Shown in pieces: positions 1 through 6,792 of a stretch of DNA of 33,573 nucleotides. Source of the stretch: Actinomycetes bacterium (lineage in GTDB: Bacteria; Actinomycetota; Actinomycetes; Streptosporangiales; Streptosporangiaceae). A model generated the notes under the pieces. The model did no database searches. It had not been told where the DNA came from and saw only the letters and a list, made by a program, of their open reading frames with translations. The DNA lies in the NCBI GenBank assembly GCA_025964615.1, contig JAOPYM010000372.1:1-33573 (forward strand), written 5' to 3'. Each line of letters opens with the position of its first letter. Positions within the stretch are counted from its first letter, which is position 1. Made by a program: the position numbers and the translations under genes.

Positions 1-1
1 G

Positions 2-1195
2 TCATCCAAGGCTCTCGAGGCGGGCGGCCGGATCACAGGCGAGCCGGTACCCGCGTTTGACGACGGTCTCCACGATCCCGGACCGGCCGAGACCCCGGCG
101 CAGCCGGGCGACGGCCATCTCCACCGCGTGCTCGTCGGCCTGCGGGCGCCCGTCCCGCAGGTGGCCCGCGCCGATCGCGACCACCCGGCTGGGCAGCACC
201 CCGCACAGTTCGGCCCGGGAGACCACATGACCGGGCTTGCGCGCCAGCGCCCGCAGGATCGCCATGGGGGCCGGGGCGATCGGCCGCAGCTGACCGTCGA
301 GGACCACGGCGTGGCCGCGCAGCTCCAAGGTCTGGCCGCGCACCGAGATCCGGCGGGCCCGCCGGCGCGGCAGGTCCTGTACCAGTGCCCGGACGAGCGC
401 GCCGATGCGGGCCCGTTCCGGCTGTACGGTCGGCACGCCGCGCTCGTCGAGCGCCTGCGCCGTCACCGGCCCGACGCAGGCGGCGACGACATGCGTCCTG
501 AGCGCCGCCAGCAGCGCCTCCTCCAGGCCGTCCTCAGCGGCCACGGCGAGGGTGGCCATGACCGCGGGCGCGCTGGTGAAGGTGATGGCGTCGACCGTCC
601 CGGCCACCGCCTGCCCGACCAGGCGCCGCAGCGGGGTCGAGTCGTCGGTACGGGACCAGCGGTAGACCGGGATCTCCACCACGGAGGCCCCGGCCCGGCG
701 CAGCACGTCGACGAACTCCGGCAGCGGCTCCCCGTACAGCTGGACGGCGATCCGCAAACCGGACACGCCGATGGCGAGCAGGTGCTTGAGGACCTCGTCG
801 CAGCTCTCCGACTCCGGCGACCACTCCTCCTGGAGCCCTGCCGACCGGATCGCGCTGCGCGCCTTGGGTCCGCGCGCCAGAATCCGTACCTTGGCGAACC
901 GGTCGATCAGGTCATCGCGCAGCCCCCAGCCGTCGGCGGTCTCCATCCATGCCCGGAAACCGATCCCGGTGGTGACCACGACATAGTCCAGTGACTGGGC
1001 GATGCAGTCCTCGGTGGCGTGCAGCAGTTCCGCGTCGTCGGAGAGCGGTACGAGACGGATCGCCGGGGCGTGCACGACGCGTGCGCCGCGCCGTTCCAGC
1101 AGGGCCGCCAGCTCTTCGTGCCGGCGGGCGGCGGTCACCCCTACGGCGAACCCGGCCAGCGGCTCACCTTCGGATGGACCCGGCAGGGGGGTCAC
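2..1195 (-). CDS. nnaR: HemD-like/winged-helix regulator, NnaR type
   Basis: The 397-residue protein has two parts. Residues about 15-290 resemble uroporphyrinogen-III synthase (HemD fold, starting near FAVGVTAARRHEELAALLERR). Residues about 300-392 form an OmpR/PhoB-type winged helix ending in IVETVVKRGYRLACDP. This architecture is that of actinobacterial NnaR, which works with GlnR on nitrate/nitrite assimilation genes, so a DNA-binding role is more likely than tetrapyrrole synthesis. I chose the GTG at 1195 because it overlaps the upstream stop (GTGA, 1192-1195), implying translational coupling; an open frame extends to 1285 but overlaps the upstream gene. The neighbour is a NirB/NirD remnant, which supports the nitrogen assignment. 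The stop lies at positions 2-4, so the gene is complete. The alternative is a HemD paralog of unknown role. Confidence 0.82.
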   Translation of the reverse strand: MTPLPGPSEGEPLAGFAVGVTAARRHEELAALLERRGARVVHAPAIRLVPLSDDAELLHATEDCIAQSLDYVVVTTGIGFRAWMETADGWGLRDDLIDRFAKVRILARGPKARSAIRSAGLQEEWSPESESCDEVLKHLLAIGVSGLRIAVQLYGEPLPEFVDVLRRAGASVVEIPVYRWSRTDDSTPLRRLVGQAVAGTVDAITFTSAPAVMATLAVAAEDGLEEALLAALRTHVVAACVGPVTAQALDERGVPTVQPERARIGALVRALVQDLPRRRARRISVRGQTLELRGHAVVLDGQLRPIAPAPMAILRALARKPGHVVSRAELCGVLPSRVVAIGAGHLRDGRPQADEHAVEMAVARLRRGLGRSGIVETVVKRGYRLACDPAARLESLG

Positions 1196-1659
1196 GGCAG
1201 TGCCACCTCCACGCGATCTCCGGCACCATTGCCGGTACGACGGACCGGATAGGTGGGCACGGCCTGGGCGGGGTCGTCCAGGCACTGCCCGCTGGGCAGG
1301 TCGAGGTTACGCCCGGCGATCAAGACCGGCTTGATCTGGTCACGTTTCGGCTCGAACGCGATGCTCGGGTCCGGGGTACCGGGCGCGTTGACGAAGGAGA
1401 CGAACCGGCGCAGCTTGCCCGGGTCTCCGGTCAGCAGGATCACCTCGTCGGCATGGGATGGATATCCGAGCTCGGCGTCGTCGGTCAGGTAGGAGGTCAG
1501 CACCACCCGGTCCTGCGCCGGGCGGGTCTCCTCCCCCACCATCGTGATCTGCCAGCCGTCCGCGAAGTCCCGCTCGCGCACCGCCTCGACCAACCGGTGA
1601 CCGGTGGGGCCGTGACCCACGACCACCAGCCTCGATCGCCTGTGTTCTCGGACTTCCAT
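1192..1659 (-). pseudogene. In-frame NirB/NirD chimera (deletion remnant)
   Basis: This open frame of 155 codons is built from pieces of two nitrite reductase subunits. Residues 10-58 match the FAD-binding start of the large subunit NirB (RLVVVGHGPTGHRLVEAV, then RPAQDRVVLTSYL). Residues about 78-112 match the extreme C-terminus of NirB (LRRFVSFVNAPGTPDPSIAF). Residues about 113-155 match the C-terminus of the Rieske-like small subunit NirD (GQCLDDPAQAVPTYPVR). The siroheme, 4Fe-4S, NAD and Rieske ligand regions are all missing; intact NirB is about 800-860 residues. It cannot be a nitrite reductase. The frame stays open and its TGA overlaps the GTG of the next gene by four bases. The ATG at 1659 has GAGGA about eight bases upstream. 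It could serve as a leader that keeps the regulator translated (inference). Confidence 0.75.
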
Positions 1660-1681
1660 AGAGTGATCCTCAGCAGGAGGC

Positions 1682-1730
1682 GTTTCGCGACGGGGTCCCC
1701 TTTGTCACCCCCGTGTTAAAAGACGCTCAC
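1682..1730 (-). promoter_or_regulatory. GlnR-like operator array upstream of the NirBD chimera
   Basis: Read on the minus strand, five pentamers follow each other with exactly six bases between them: GTGAG, TTAAC, GTGAC, GACCC, GAAAC. This matches the spacing of the Streptomyces GlnR box (gTnAC-n6-GaAAC repeated every 11 bases); GTGAC is a full match to an a-site and the others match three or more positions. The array ends 23 bases before the ATG at 1659, a plausible place for a nitrogen-control activator. GlnR is known to control nirB in actinomycetes. Assignment rests on pattern and spacing only. Confidence 0.45.
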
Positions 1731-1746
1731 TCCGAGACCTTTTCGT

Positions 1747-1761
1747 GGTCATCACGTGACC
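1747..1761. promoter_or_regulatory. Perfect inverted repeat GGTCA-n5-TGACC
   Basis: The arms GGTCA and TGACC are separated by TCACG. The repeat lies about 90 bases upstream of the NirBD chimera and next to the GlnR-like array, so it could be a second operator, for instance for the local NnaR-like regulator (inference). The rest of the 1660-2075 gap contains no gene I can support apart from the short nitrate-reductase-like stretch at 1899-1937. Confidence 0.35.
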
Positions 1762-1898
1762 AACGCCACGCAATGGGCTGAAAACGTTCCGTAACCCCAT
1801 GAACCCCGGCGATCGCGCACCGGGAGCTCTGCTCGTCGAGCCAGTCCACGACGCCCGAACCGCCGGCGACCCCGTGGAACAGCAGGCTCAGCCGGTCG

Positions 1899-1937
1899 CT
1901 GGGCACAGTACGGGCAAGGTGTCGGGGTCACGGTCAT
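1899..1937 (-). pseudogene. Possible N-terminal stub of an assimilatory nitrate reductase
   Basis: From an ATG at 1937 the minus strand reads MTVTPTPCPYCAQ, which resembles the start of NasC/NasA-type molybdopterin nitrate reductases (CPYCALQC, the first 4Fe-4S ligands). Homology then stops: the same frame continues as arginine-rich sequence without the remaining Cys ligands. The stub lies between the NirBD chimera and the NarK remnant, exactly where such a gene would be expected. The match is only about ten residues, so it may be chance. Confidence 0.25.
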
Positions 1938-2075
1938 GACTCGATCGTGTTCAGAGGCTTTTTCGGGCTCAGGTCCCTTCCGTGTCCGCAATGTTAAAAG
2001 GCCGGTACTCGCCGTGTTTTCCGAGGTCAGACGGGTAAGTCCCGGATGTGCGACGGGGGAGACGGGGAGATTGAC

Positions 2076-2336
2076 ATGGCCATGTGCGAAGTCTGCGGAA
2101 ACGACTACGCCCTGACCTTCGAGGTGCACGCACAGGGCGCCGTGCACACCTTCGACAGCTTCGAGTGCGCCATCCAGGCGATGGCGCCCATCTGCGAGCA
2201 CTGCCAGTGCAGGGTCATCGGCCACGGCGCAGAGGTCGACCAGCACTTGTACTGCTCGGCGCACTGCGCCCGCAGCGCCGATCCGCGGGCCGCGGCCGTC
2301 GTGCACGACCACGCCACCGTGGGCGCCTCGGCCTGA
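2076..2336 (+). CDS. Small cysteine-rich, probable zinc-binding protein
   Basis: The 86-residue protein has an N-terminal CEVCGNDY motif, a second pair in CEHCQC, and further cysteines in YCSAHCARS, with several histidines. The spacing fits one or two zinc-ribbon or treble-clef-like sites. The central stretch HTFDSFECAIQAMAPICEHC is typical of a conserved actinobacterial family of unknown role that I recognise only as a hypothetical protein. I prefer the ATG at 2076 because a purine-rich GGGGAG sits about 7 bases before it; an in-frame ATG at 2046 would add ten residues. It lies on the opposite strand within the remnants of the nitrate locus and converges on the NarK remnant, with a long hairpin between them. 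Its sequence is intact, unlike its neighbours. Confidence 0.75.
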   Translation: MAMCEVCGNDYALTFEVHAQGAVHTFDSFECAIQAMAPICEHCQCRVIGHGAEVDQHLYCSAHCARSADPRAAAVVHDHATVGASA

Positions 2337-2337
2337 A

Positions 2338-2385
2338 TGCCGTGATCATGCAATCGCCCGCGCCGGCGATTGCATGATCACGGCA
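2338..2385. terminator. Long perfect hairpin, probable bidirectional terminator
   Basis: A 21-base arm at 2338-2358 pairs perfectly with 2365-2385 across a 6-base loop. It begins two bases after the stop of the cysteine-rich gene and ends three bases before the stop of the NarK remnant, so it serves both strands. There is no T-tract on either side, as is common for actinomycete terminators. Confidence 0.7.
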
Positions 2386-2388
2386 CGA

Positions 2389-2766
2389 TCAGACCCCGGC
2401 GCCGGCAAGGCTGGGCACCAGCTGGGTCGCCATCCGGCTGCGCAGGCAGCGGAACCAGGTCAGCACCACACAGATCCCGTAGAACACGGCCAGGCCTGCC
2501 AGGGCCGGGGCTGATGCTCTTGGTGTTCTCGATGGAGATCCGGAAGGCCTGCTGGATGAGGACGCCGCCGAAGGCACCGACCGCCGAGCAGATACCGATC
2601 GCCGCCGCCGCGTCCCGCCGTCCCTTCACCCTGGCCGCCGCCACCGCCACATGCCCGTCGACCCGGTCAGCGCCTGGGCGCCGTAGATCGCCGGGGTCAT
2701 CCGGTAGGTCGACCCGTTACCGATGCCGGTGGTGGCGAAGACGAACAGGAACGCCGTCAGGAAGAC
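2389..2766 (-). pseudogene. 3' remnant of a NarK-type nitrate/nitrite transporter
   Basis: Three minus-strand pieces in different frames line up in order with the C-terminal quarter of an MFS nitrate/nitrite porter. Piece one (about 2766-2650) reads VFLTAFLFVFATTGIGNGS and TYRMTPAIYGAQ, matching the family's GIGNGSTYRMIP region. Piece two (about 2635-2513) reads AAAAIGICSAVGAFGGVLI. Piece three (about 2505-2389) reads LAVFYGICVVLTWFRCLRS and ends in a TGA at 2389. Two frameshifts, near 2645 and 2510, separate them. About 125 codons remain of a gene that is normally 400-480 codons long; the 5' part is gone. No functional product is expected. Confidence 0.75.
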
Positions 2767-2810
2767 CTTCCCGTGAGAGCCATCCGCTCCTGCCGCCGGA
2801 TAGGTTATAG

Positions 2811-2830
2811 CCTGCCCGATTTCGGGCAGG
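2811..2830. repeat. Near-perfect palindrome, 9-base arms
   Basis: CCTGCCCGA and TCGGGCAGG are separated by two T residues. It lies about 40 bases upstream of the small gene at 2872 and near the 5' breakpoint of the NarK remnant. It may be an operator or leader hairpin for the small gene and glmS; nothing in the sequence decides this. Confidence 0.4.
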
Positions 2831-2871
2831 ATTCTTGGAAACATGGCCATGAAGGGGCAGGATGGGGTCTC

Positions 2872-3147
2872 GTGTCCACCTCCGCGCAGCCCTTCGACGA
2901 CCTCGTCGGGCACCTCACCCGCACCACCCCGCTCACCCAGGGTGAGGCCGTGCGGGTGCTGAGCGATGTGCTCGGCTACTTCGCCGAACCGGCCGAGGCC
3001 TACGTCCGGCGCCGGCACGCCGAACTACGCGCCGCCGGGCTGACCAACGACCCGATCTTCGAGCGGATCGCGGCGGAGCTTCCGCTGCGCCGGGTGGCAC
3101 CACCCGAACTGTCCCGGCGGCAACTGCGTCGGATGGTGTACGGGTGA
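2872..3147 (+). CDS. Small conserved protein of unknown function upstream of glmS
   Basis: The 91-residue, mostly helical and charged protein begins STSAQPFDDLVGHL and ends in a basic segment with LSRRQLRRMVYG. I do not recognise its function. Tails of the form ELSxRQLRRMVYG occur in small bacterial hypothetical proteins, from memory only. The GTG at 2872 is chosen because the purine-rich stretch GGCAGGATGGGG precedes it and because recognisable composition starts there; the frame is open back to 2773. It ends 34 bases before glmS on the same strand, so co-transcription is likely. No membrane segment, signal peptide or metal motif is visible. Confidence 0.65.
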   Translation: MSTSAQPFDDLVGHLTRTTPLTQGEAVRVLSDVLGYFAEPAEAYVRRRHAELRAAGLTNDPIFERIAAELPLRRVAPPELSRRQLRRMVYG

Positions 3148-3181
3148 CCCGCTCAACTGACTCAATGTGGAGGAACAGACC

Positions 3182-4996
3182 GTGTGTGGAATCGTGGCGT
3201 ACGTCGGCCCGCGGGATGCGGTACCCGTCCTGCTTGAGGGACTCGCCCGGCTGGAATACCGGGGGTACGACTCGGCCGGCATCGCCGTGGCGAGCCGCGG
3301 CGGTGAGCTGAAGGTCCGCAAGGTCAAGGGCCGGGTCGCCGACCTCGCCGCCGACCTGCCCGCACGGTTCAAGGGCAGCCCCGCAATCGGTCACACCCGC
3401 TGGGCCACCCACGGCGAGCCGAGCGACGCCAACGCGCACCCGCACGTGTCCGGCTCCGTCGCCGTGGTGCACAACGGGATCATCGAGAACGCCGACGAAC
3501 TGCGGGCCAAGCTGATGGCCGACGGGGTCGAGTTCAGCTCCGAGACCGACACCGAGGTACTCGCCCACCTCATCGCGCAGTCGATCGCCGACGACCTGGA
3601 GGACTCCGTCCGCGCAGCCCTCCGATCGGTGGTCGGGACCTACGGCATCGCCGTGGTGGACGCCCGCCAGCCCGACCGGATCGTGGTCGCCCGCAACGGC
3701 AGCCCCGTGGTCCTGGGCATAGGCGAGAAGGAGATGTTCATCGCCTCCGATCTGTCCGCGCTGGTCCACTACACCCGGCAGATCGTGCACCTGGACGACG
3801 GTGAACTCGCCACCGTCCGCTCCGACGGCTTCCGCACCTCCACGCTGGACGCCAGGGCCACCTCCCACAGCGCGACCCTCGTCGACTGGGAACCCGGCCA
3901 GTGGGACACCGGCGGCTACGACACGTACATGCAGAAGGAGATCCACGAGCAGCCCGCGGCGGTCCGCCGCGCCCTGTCGGGACGCCTGGACGCCCGCTTC
4001 CACACCGCCCATCTCGGCGGCCTCAACCTGGACGCCAGGGAGGCCCGCGAGTTCAAGCGAGTAAAGATCATCGGTTGCGGCTCGGCCTACTACGCGGGAC
4101 AGATCGGCGCCCAGCTCATCGAGGAACTGACCCGCATCCCCGCCGACGCCGAACCCGCGTCGGAGTTCCGCTACCGCAGCCCGGTGGTGGAGGGCGACAC
4201 GCTCTACATCGCCGTCAGCCAATCGGGCGAGACCTACGACACCCTGGCCGCCGTACAGGAACTACGCCGCAAGGGCGGCCGTGTGCTCGGCGTCGTCAAC
4301 GCCGTCGGCAGCGCCATCGCCCGCGAATGCGATGGCGGCGTCTACCTGCACGCGGGCCCCGAGGTGTCCGTGGCCTCCACCAAGGCCTTCACCTCCACCT
4401 CCGTGGTACTCGCGCTCATCGCGCTGCACCTCGGCCGGATCCACGACCTCTCCCCCGCCAACGGCAGGCGGATCGCCGACGGACTGCGCGCCCTCCCCGG
4501 CCAGATCGAGGAGATCCTCGCCCAGGAGGACCAGCTCACCGCCCTGGCCAAGCAGTACGCCAGGTACCCCGGCATGTTCTTCATCGGCCGGGTCCGCGGC
4601 TTCCCGGTCGCCCGCGAGGGCGCCCAGAAGCTCAAGGAGATCTCCTACCTGCACGCCGAGGCCTACCCGGCCAGCGAACTCAAGCACGGCCCGCTCGCGC
4701 TGGTCTGCCCGGAACTGCCGACCATCGCGGTGGTGCCCGACGACGACCTCCTTGACAAGAACCTCTCCACCCTCGGCGAGATCCAGGCCCGCAAGGGCCG
4801 GGTCCTGGCGATCGCGCACCGGGAGATCGACGCCAGACTCGCCCAGGACGTCATCCGCATCCCCAAGAACGAGCCCGAACTCGACCCGATCCTGCTGACG
4901 ATCCCCCTCCAGATCCTCGCCTACCACGCCGCTGTCGAACTCGGTCACGACGTCGACAAGCCCCGCAACCTCGCCAAGAGCGTCACCGTCGAGTAA
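3182..4996 (+). CDS. glmS: Glutamine-fructose-6-phosphate aminotransferase
   Basis: This 604-residue enzyme makes glucosamine-6-phosphate from fructose-6-phosphate and glutamine, the first step to UDP-GlcNAc for peptidoglycan. The N-terminal class II amidotransferase domain (about 1-230) starts CGIVAYVG after the initiator, giving the nucleophile Cys, and has GHTRWATHG and NGIIEN. Two SIS isomerase domains follow (about 285-420 and 455-595), with GCGSAYYAG, SQSGETYDT and EVSVASTKAFTS. The C-terminus KSVTVE is typical of the family. The GTG at 3182 is required to put Cys at position 2 and is preceded by GGAGGAA. Length is normal. The gene follows a small unknown gene in the same direction and ends at a strong hairpin. 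Confidence 0.98.
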   Translation: MCGIVAYVGPRDAVPVLLEGLARLEYRGYDSAGIAVASRGGELKVRKVKGRVADLAADLPARFKGSPAIGHTRWATHGEPSDANAHPHVSGSVAVVHNGIIENADELRAKLMADGVEFSSETDTEVLAHLIAQSIADDLEDSVRAALRSVVGTYGIAVVDARQPDRIVVARNGSPVVLGIGEKEMFIASDLSALVHYTRQIVHLDDGELATVRSDGFRTSTLDARATSHSATLVDWEPGQWDTGGYDTYMQKEIHEQPAAVRRALSGRLDARFHTAHLGGLNLDAREAREFKRVKIIGCGSAYYAGQIGAQLIEELTRIPADAEPASEFRYRSPVVEGDTLYIAVSQSGETYDTLAAVQELRRKGGRVLGVVNAVGSAIARECDGGVYLHAGPEVSVASTKAFTSTSVVLALIALHLGRIHDLSPANGRRIADGLRALPGQIEEILAQEDQLTALAKQYARYPGMFFIGRVRGFPVAREGAQKLKEISYLHAEAYPASELKHGPLALVCPELPTIAVVPDDDLLDKNLSTLGEIQARKGRVLAIAHREIDARLAQDVIRIPKNEPELDPILLTIPLQILAYHAAVELGHDVDKPRNLAKSVTVE

Positions 4997-5006
4997 CCCT
5001 CCATCT

Positions 5007-5070
5007 CGTTGACTCGTGGCGTTTCCCGCACCTGGGCATGGAACAGCGCGGGAAACGCCACGAGTCAACG
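5007..5070. terminator. 23-base perfect hairpin between convergent genes
   Basis: The arm 5007-5029 pairs without mismatch with 5048-5070 across an 18-base loop. It lies 10 bases after the glmS TAA. Its right arm contains the TGA (5065-5067) of the opposing enoyl-CoA hydratase gene. There is no T-tract. A bidirectional terminator is the simplest reading. Confidence 0.75.
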
Positions 5071-5811
5071 GGACCAGGGGAAGTTCGGGGGGCGGCGTTC
5101 GAGGAAGGCTGCGATTCCCTCATCGATCTCGCCGGACTCGACGGAGAGCTTGGACCAGGCGGTGTGCCGGTCGGTGAGACGGTCCTCGGCAATGGCGTCC
5201 ACGATCTCCTTGGACGCCCGCACCGTGAGCTGTGAACGCGAAGCGACCATCCCGCAGAAGTCCGCCACCCGCGCCGCGAGGAGCCGCGCCGGGTGGATCT
5301 CGTCGACCAGGCCGATCCGCAATGCGTGCGGGGCGTCCACGAGATCGGCGGACAGCAGCAGGTACTTCGCCGCGGCAGGGCCGATCAGGCTCACCAGGCG
5401 CCGGGTCGTGGCCTCCGGGTAGACCAGGCCCAGCTTCGCGGGGGTGATGCCGAACCTGGCGTCGTCAGCGGCGAATCTCAGGTCGCAGGCGGCGGCCAGC
5501 TGGCAACCACCCCCGACGCAGTACCCCTCGATCATCGCGATGGCGGGCTTCGGGAAGGTCGAGAGGGCCTCTTCGGCGGCCACGGTCAGCCCGTCCCCGC
5601 CGAGCCTGCCCACATCCGCGATGTCGGCCCCCGCACAGAACGTCCCATCGGCACCGGCCAGCACCAGGACCCGGACCCGATCGTCAACCTGGATCCGGCC
5701 GAGCAGCGGCGGCAACGCCTGCCACATCTCGGCGCTCATCGCGTTGCGCTTGTCCGGCCGGTCGATCCGGATGGTCGCCACGTACCCGTCGACCGTGAGG
5801 TCGAGCCCCAT
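5065..5811 (-). CDS. Enoyl-CoA hydratase/isomerase family protein
   Basis: This 248-residue crotonase-fold protein would act on acyl-CoA thioesters in the cytoplasm. The substrate-binding segment DRPDKRNAMS, the oxyanion-hole regions GTFCAGADI and IEGYCVGGGCQLAAACDLR, and the downstream FGITPAKLGLVYPE are all present. The position of the second catalytic Glu of true hydratases reads LVYPEATTRR, with Glu kept, so hydratase activity is plausible, but the substrate cannot be told. I chose the ATG at 5811, which has AGGGG eight bases upstream, over a GTG at 5817 whose spacing would be too short. It stands alone, convergent with glmS, and its stop lies inside the shared hairpin. Confidence 0.9.
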   Translation of the reverse strand: MGLDLTVDGYVATIRIDRPDKRNAMSAEMWQALPPLLGRIQVDDRVRVLVLAGADGTFCAGADIADVGRLGGDGLTVAAEEALSTFPKPAIAMIEGYCVGGGCQLAAACDLRFAADDARFGITPAKLGLVYPEATTRRLVSLIGPAAAKYLLLSADLVDAPHALRIGLVDEIHPARLLAARVADFCGMVASRSQLTVRASKEIVDAIAEDRLTDRHTAWSKLSVESGEIDEGIAAFLERRPPNFPWSR

Positions 5812-5879
5812 ACCCACGTCCCCTCGCGCCGCCCGTCGTCAACGCGCCCCATCATGACGTGCCACGGCCTGCGGGGTGA

Positions 5880-6548
5880 TCACAGGGGCGGAACGGTGGC
5901 CCTGCGGCGGGTCCTGGCAGGCCGCTGCGCGGCGGGCCAGTCCGCCGAACGGCCCGACGAGCGCAGTACGGCCTGCCAGGCGTCACCGGCCGCGAGCGGC
6001 AAGTGCGGTACCCCCCAGTGCCAGGCCGCCACCAGCACCTCCGCGTCCCCCGGCCGGTAGTCCCCGCCGATGCAGCGCGCCAGGTCCCACGCGTGCAGGT
6101 GCCACTCGATGCAGGCGGCGCCCACATAGTCGCCAACCGTGTACTTCGTGCCGCGGTAGATCAGGTGCGTGCGGTCCCACTGGTCCGGCACGAGATCGCC
6201 GTAAGCGCCCGCCGACACCGTGAAGGACATGATCCTTTCAGGACCGGACTCGGGCGGCAGCACGGCCAGCTCCGCCGCGTTCTGCCGGGACTGCTGGCGG
6301 ATCAGGACCGCTGACGCGGCGTCCTGTGCGAACAGCTTGGAGAGGCGGCTGTCGGGAGCCTCCTGAAGATACTCCAGGTAGTTCTCGGCGACACATCGCA
6401 GGTGCCCGGCCAGATCGGCCGCCTGCCACTCGGCGCAGGGCGTGTTCGCGGTCCAGTCGTGACAGTCCGCCGCCAGCGCCCGGATGGCCGCGACCCCGTC
6501 CCTATAGGACTCCAGGACCCGGCACCGGTCCGGTGGCGTGCGCTCCAC
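5880..6548 (-). CDS. Maleylpyruvate isomerase-like (DinB superfamily) protein
   Basis: The 222-residue protein has the N-terminal fold of mycothiol-dependent maleylpyruvate isomerases and related DinB-like thiol transferases. The diagnostic NTPCAEWQAADLAGHL corresponds to the family's PCxxWxxxDLxxH signature with a putative metal-binding His, and the second conserved block is IEWHLHAWDLARCIGG. Residues after about 200 are basic and poorly conserved. Actinobacteria use mycothiol, which fits a thiol-dependent role, but the substrate is unknown. I chose the GTG at 6548 because GGGGGG precedes it by about six bases and family similarity begins a few residues later, although the frame runs open to 6932. 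No partner gene is obvious. Confidence 0.8.
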   Translation of the reverse strand: MERTPPDRCRVLESYRDGVAAIRALAADCHDWTANTPCAEWQAADLAGHLRCVAENYLEYLQEAPDSRLSKLFAQDAASAVLIRQQSRQNAAELAVLPPESGPERIMSFTVSAGAYGDLVPDQWDRTHLIYRGTKYTVGDYVGAACIEWHLHAWDLARCIGGDYRPGDAEVLVAAWHWGVPHLPLAAGDAWQAVLRSSGRSADWPAAQRPARTRRRATVPPL

Positions 6549-6792
6549 GTGATTCCCCCCGAAATCAGGACACGGCCCCCCGTTCCTGCGAAATGAACAG
6601 ACCCCGCCCGGGCATCTGAGTGGGTAGATTCTCAGAGTTCCGCGACCGGTGCCAGTCGGCACCGCAATGTCTTCCCGGCTCACCGGCCGGTCGGCCCCGG
6701 AAGCGGGAGGTGTGCGGTGCCCCTCCCCTCCCGGGGGGACACCGACGGCGATTTTCCCGCCAAGCGGCGGAGACGACCATATGGCCCTGGCC
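6549..6792. other. Intergenic stretch without a supported gene
   Basis: This 244-base gap lies between two minus-strand genes. I see a small dyad CTGAG-n10-CTCAG (6616-6635), which could be an operator or leader element, and a GC-rich stretch near 6721-6740, but no convincing promoter, RNA or coding sequence. Confidence 0.5.

Noticed and set aside
1752-2312. A minus-strand open frame of 186 codons opposite the cysteine-rich gene
   Set aside because: Apart from the short CPYCA stretch near 1899-1937 it shows no similarity, and most of it is antisense to the small gene.
2933-4222. A minus-strand open frame of 429 codons opposite glmS
   Set aside because: Antisense shadow of a clear glmS; Val/Gly/Asp-rich with no motif.
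6721-6792. Possible terminator near the end of the hypothetical gene at 6793
   Set aside because: Only short imperfect stems can be drawn, much weaker than the other hairpins in the window.
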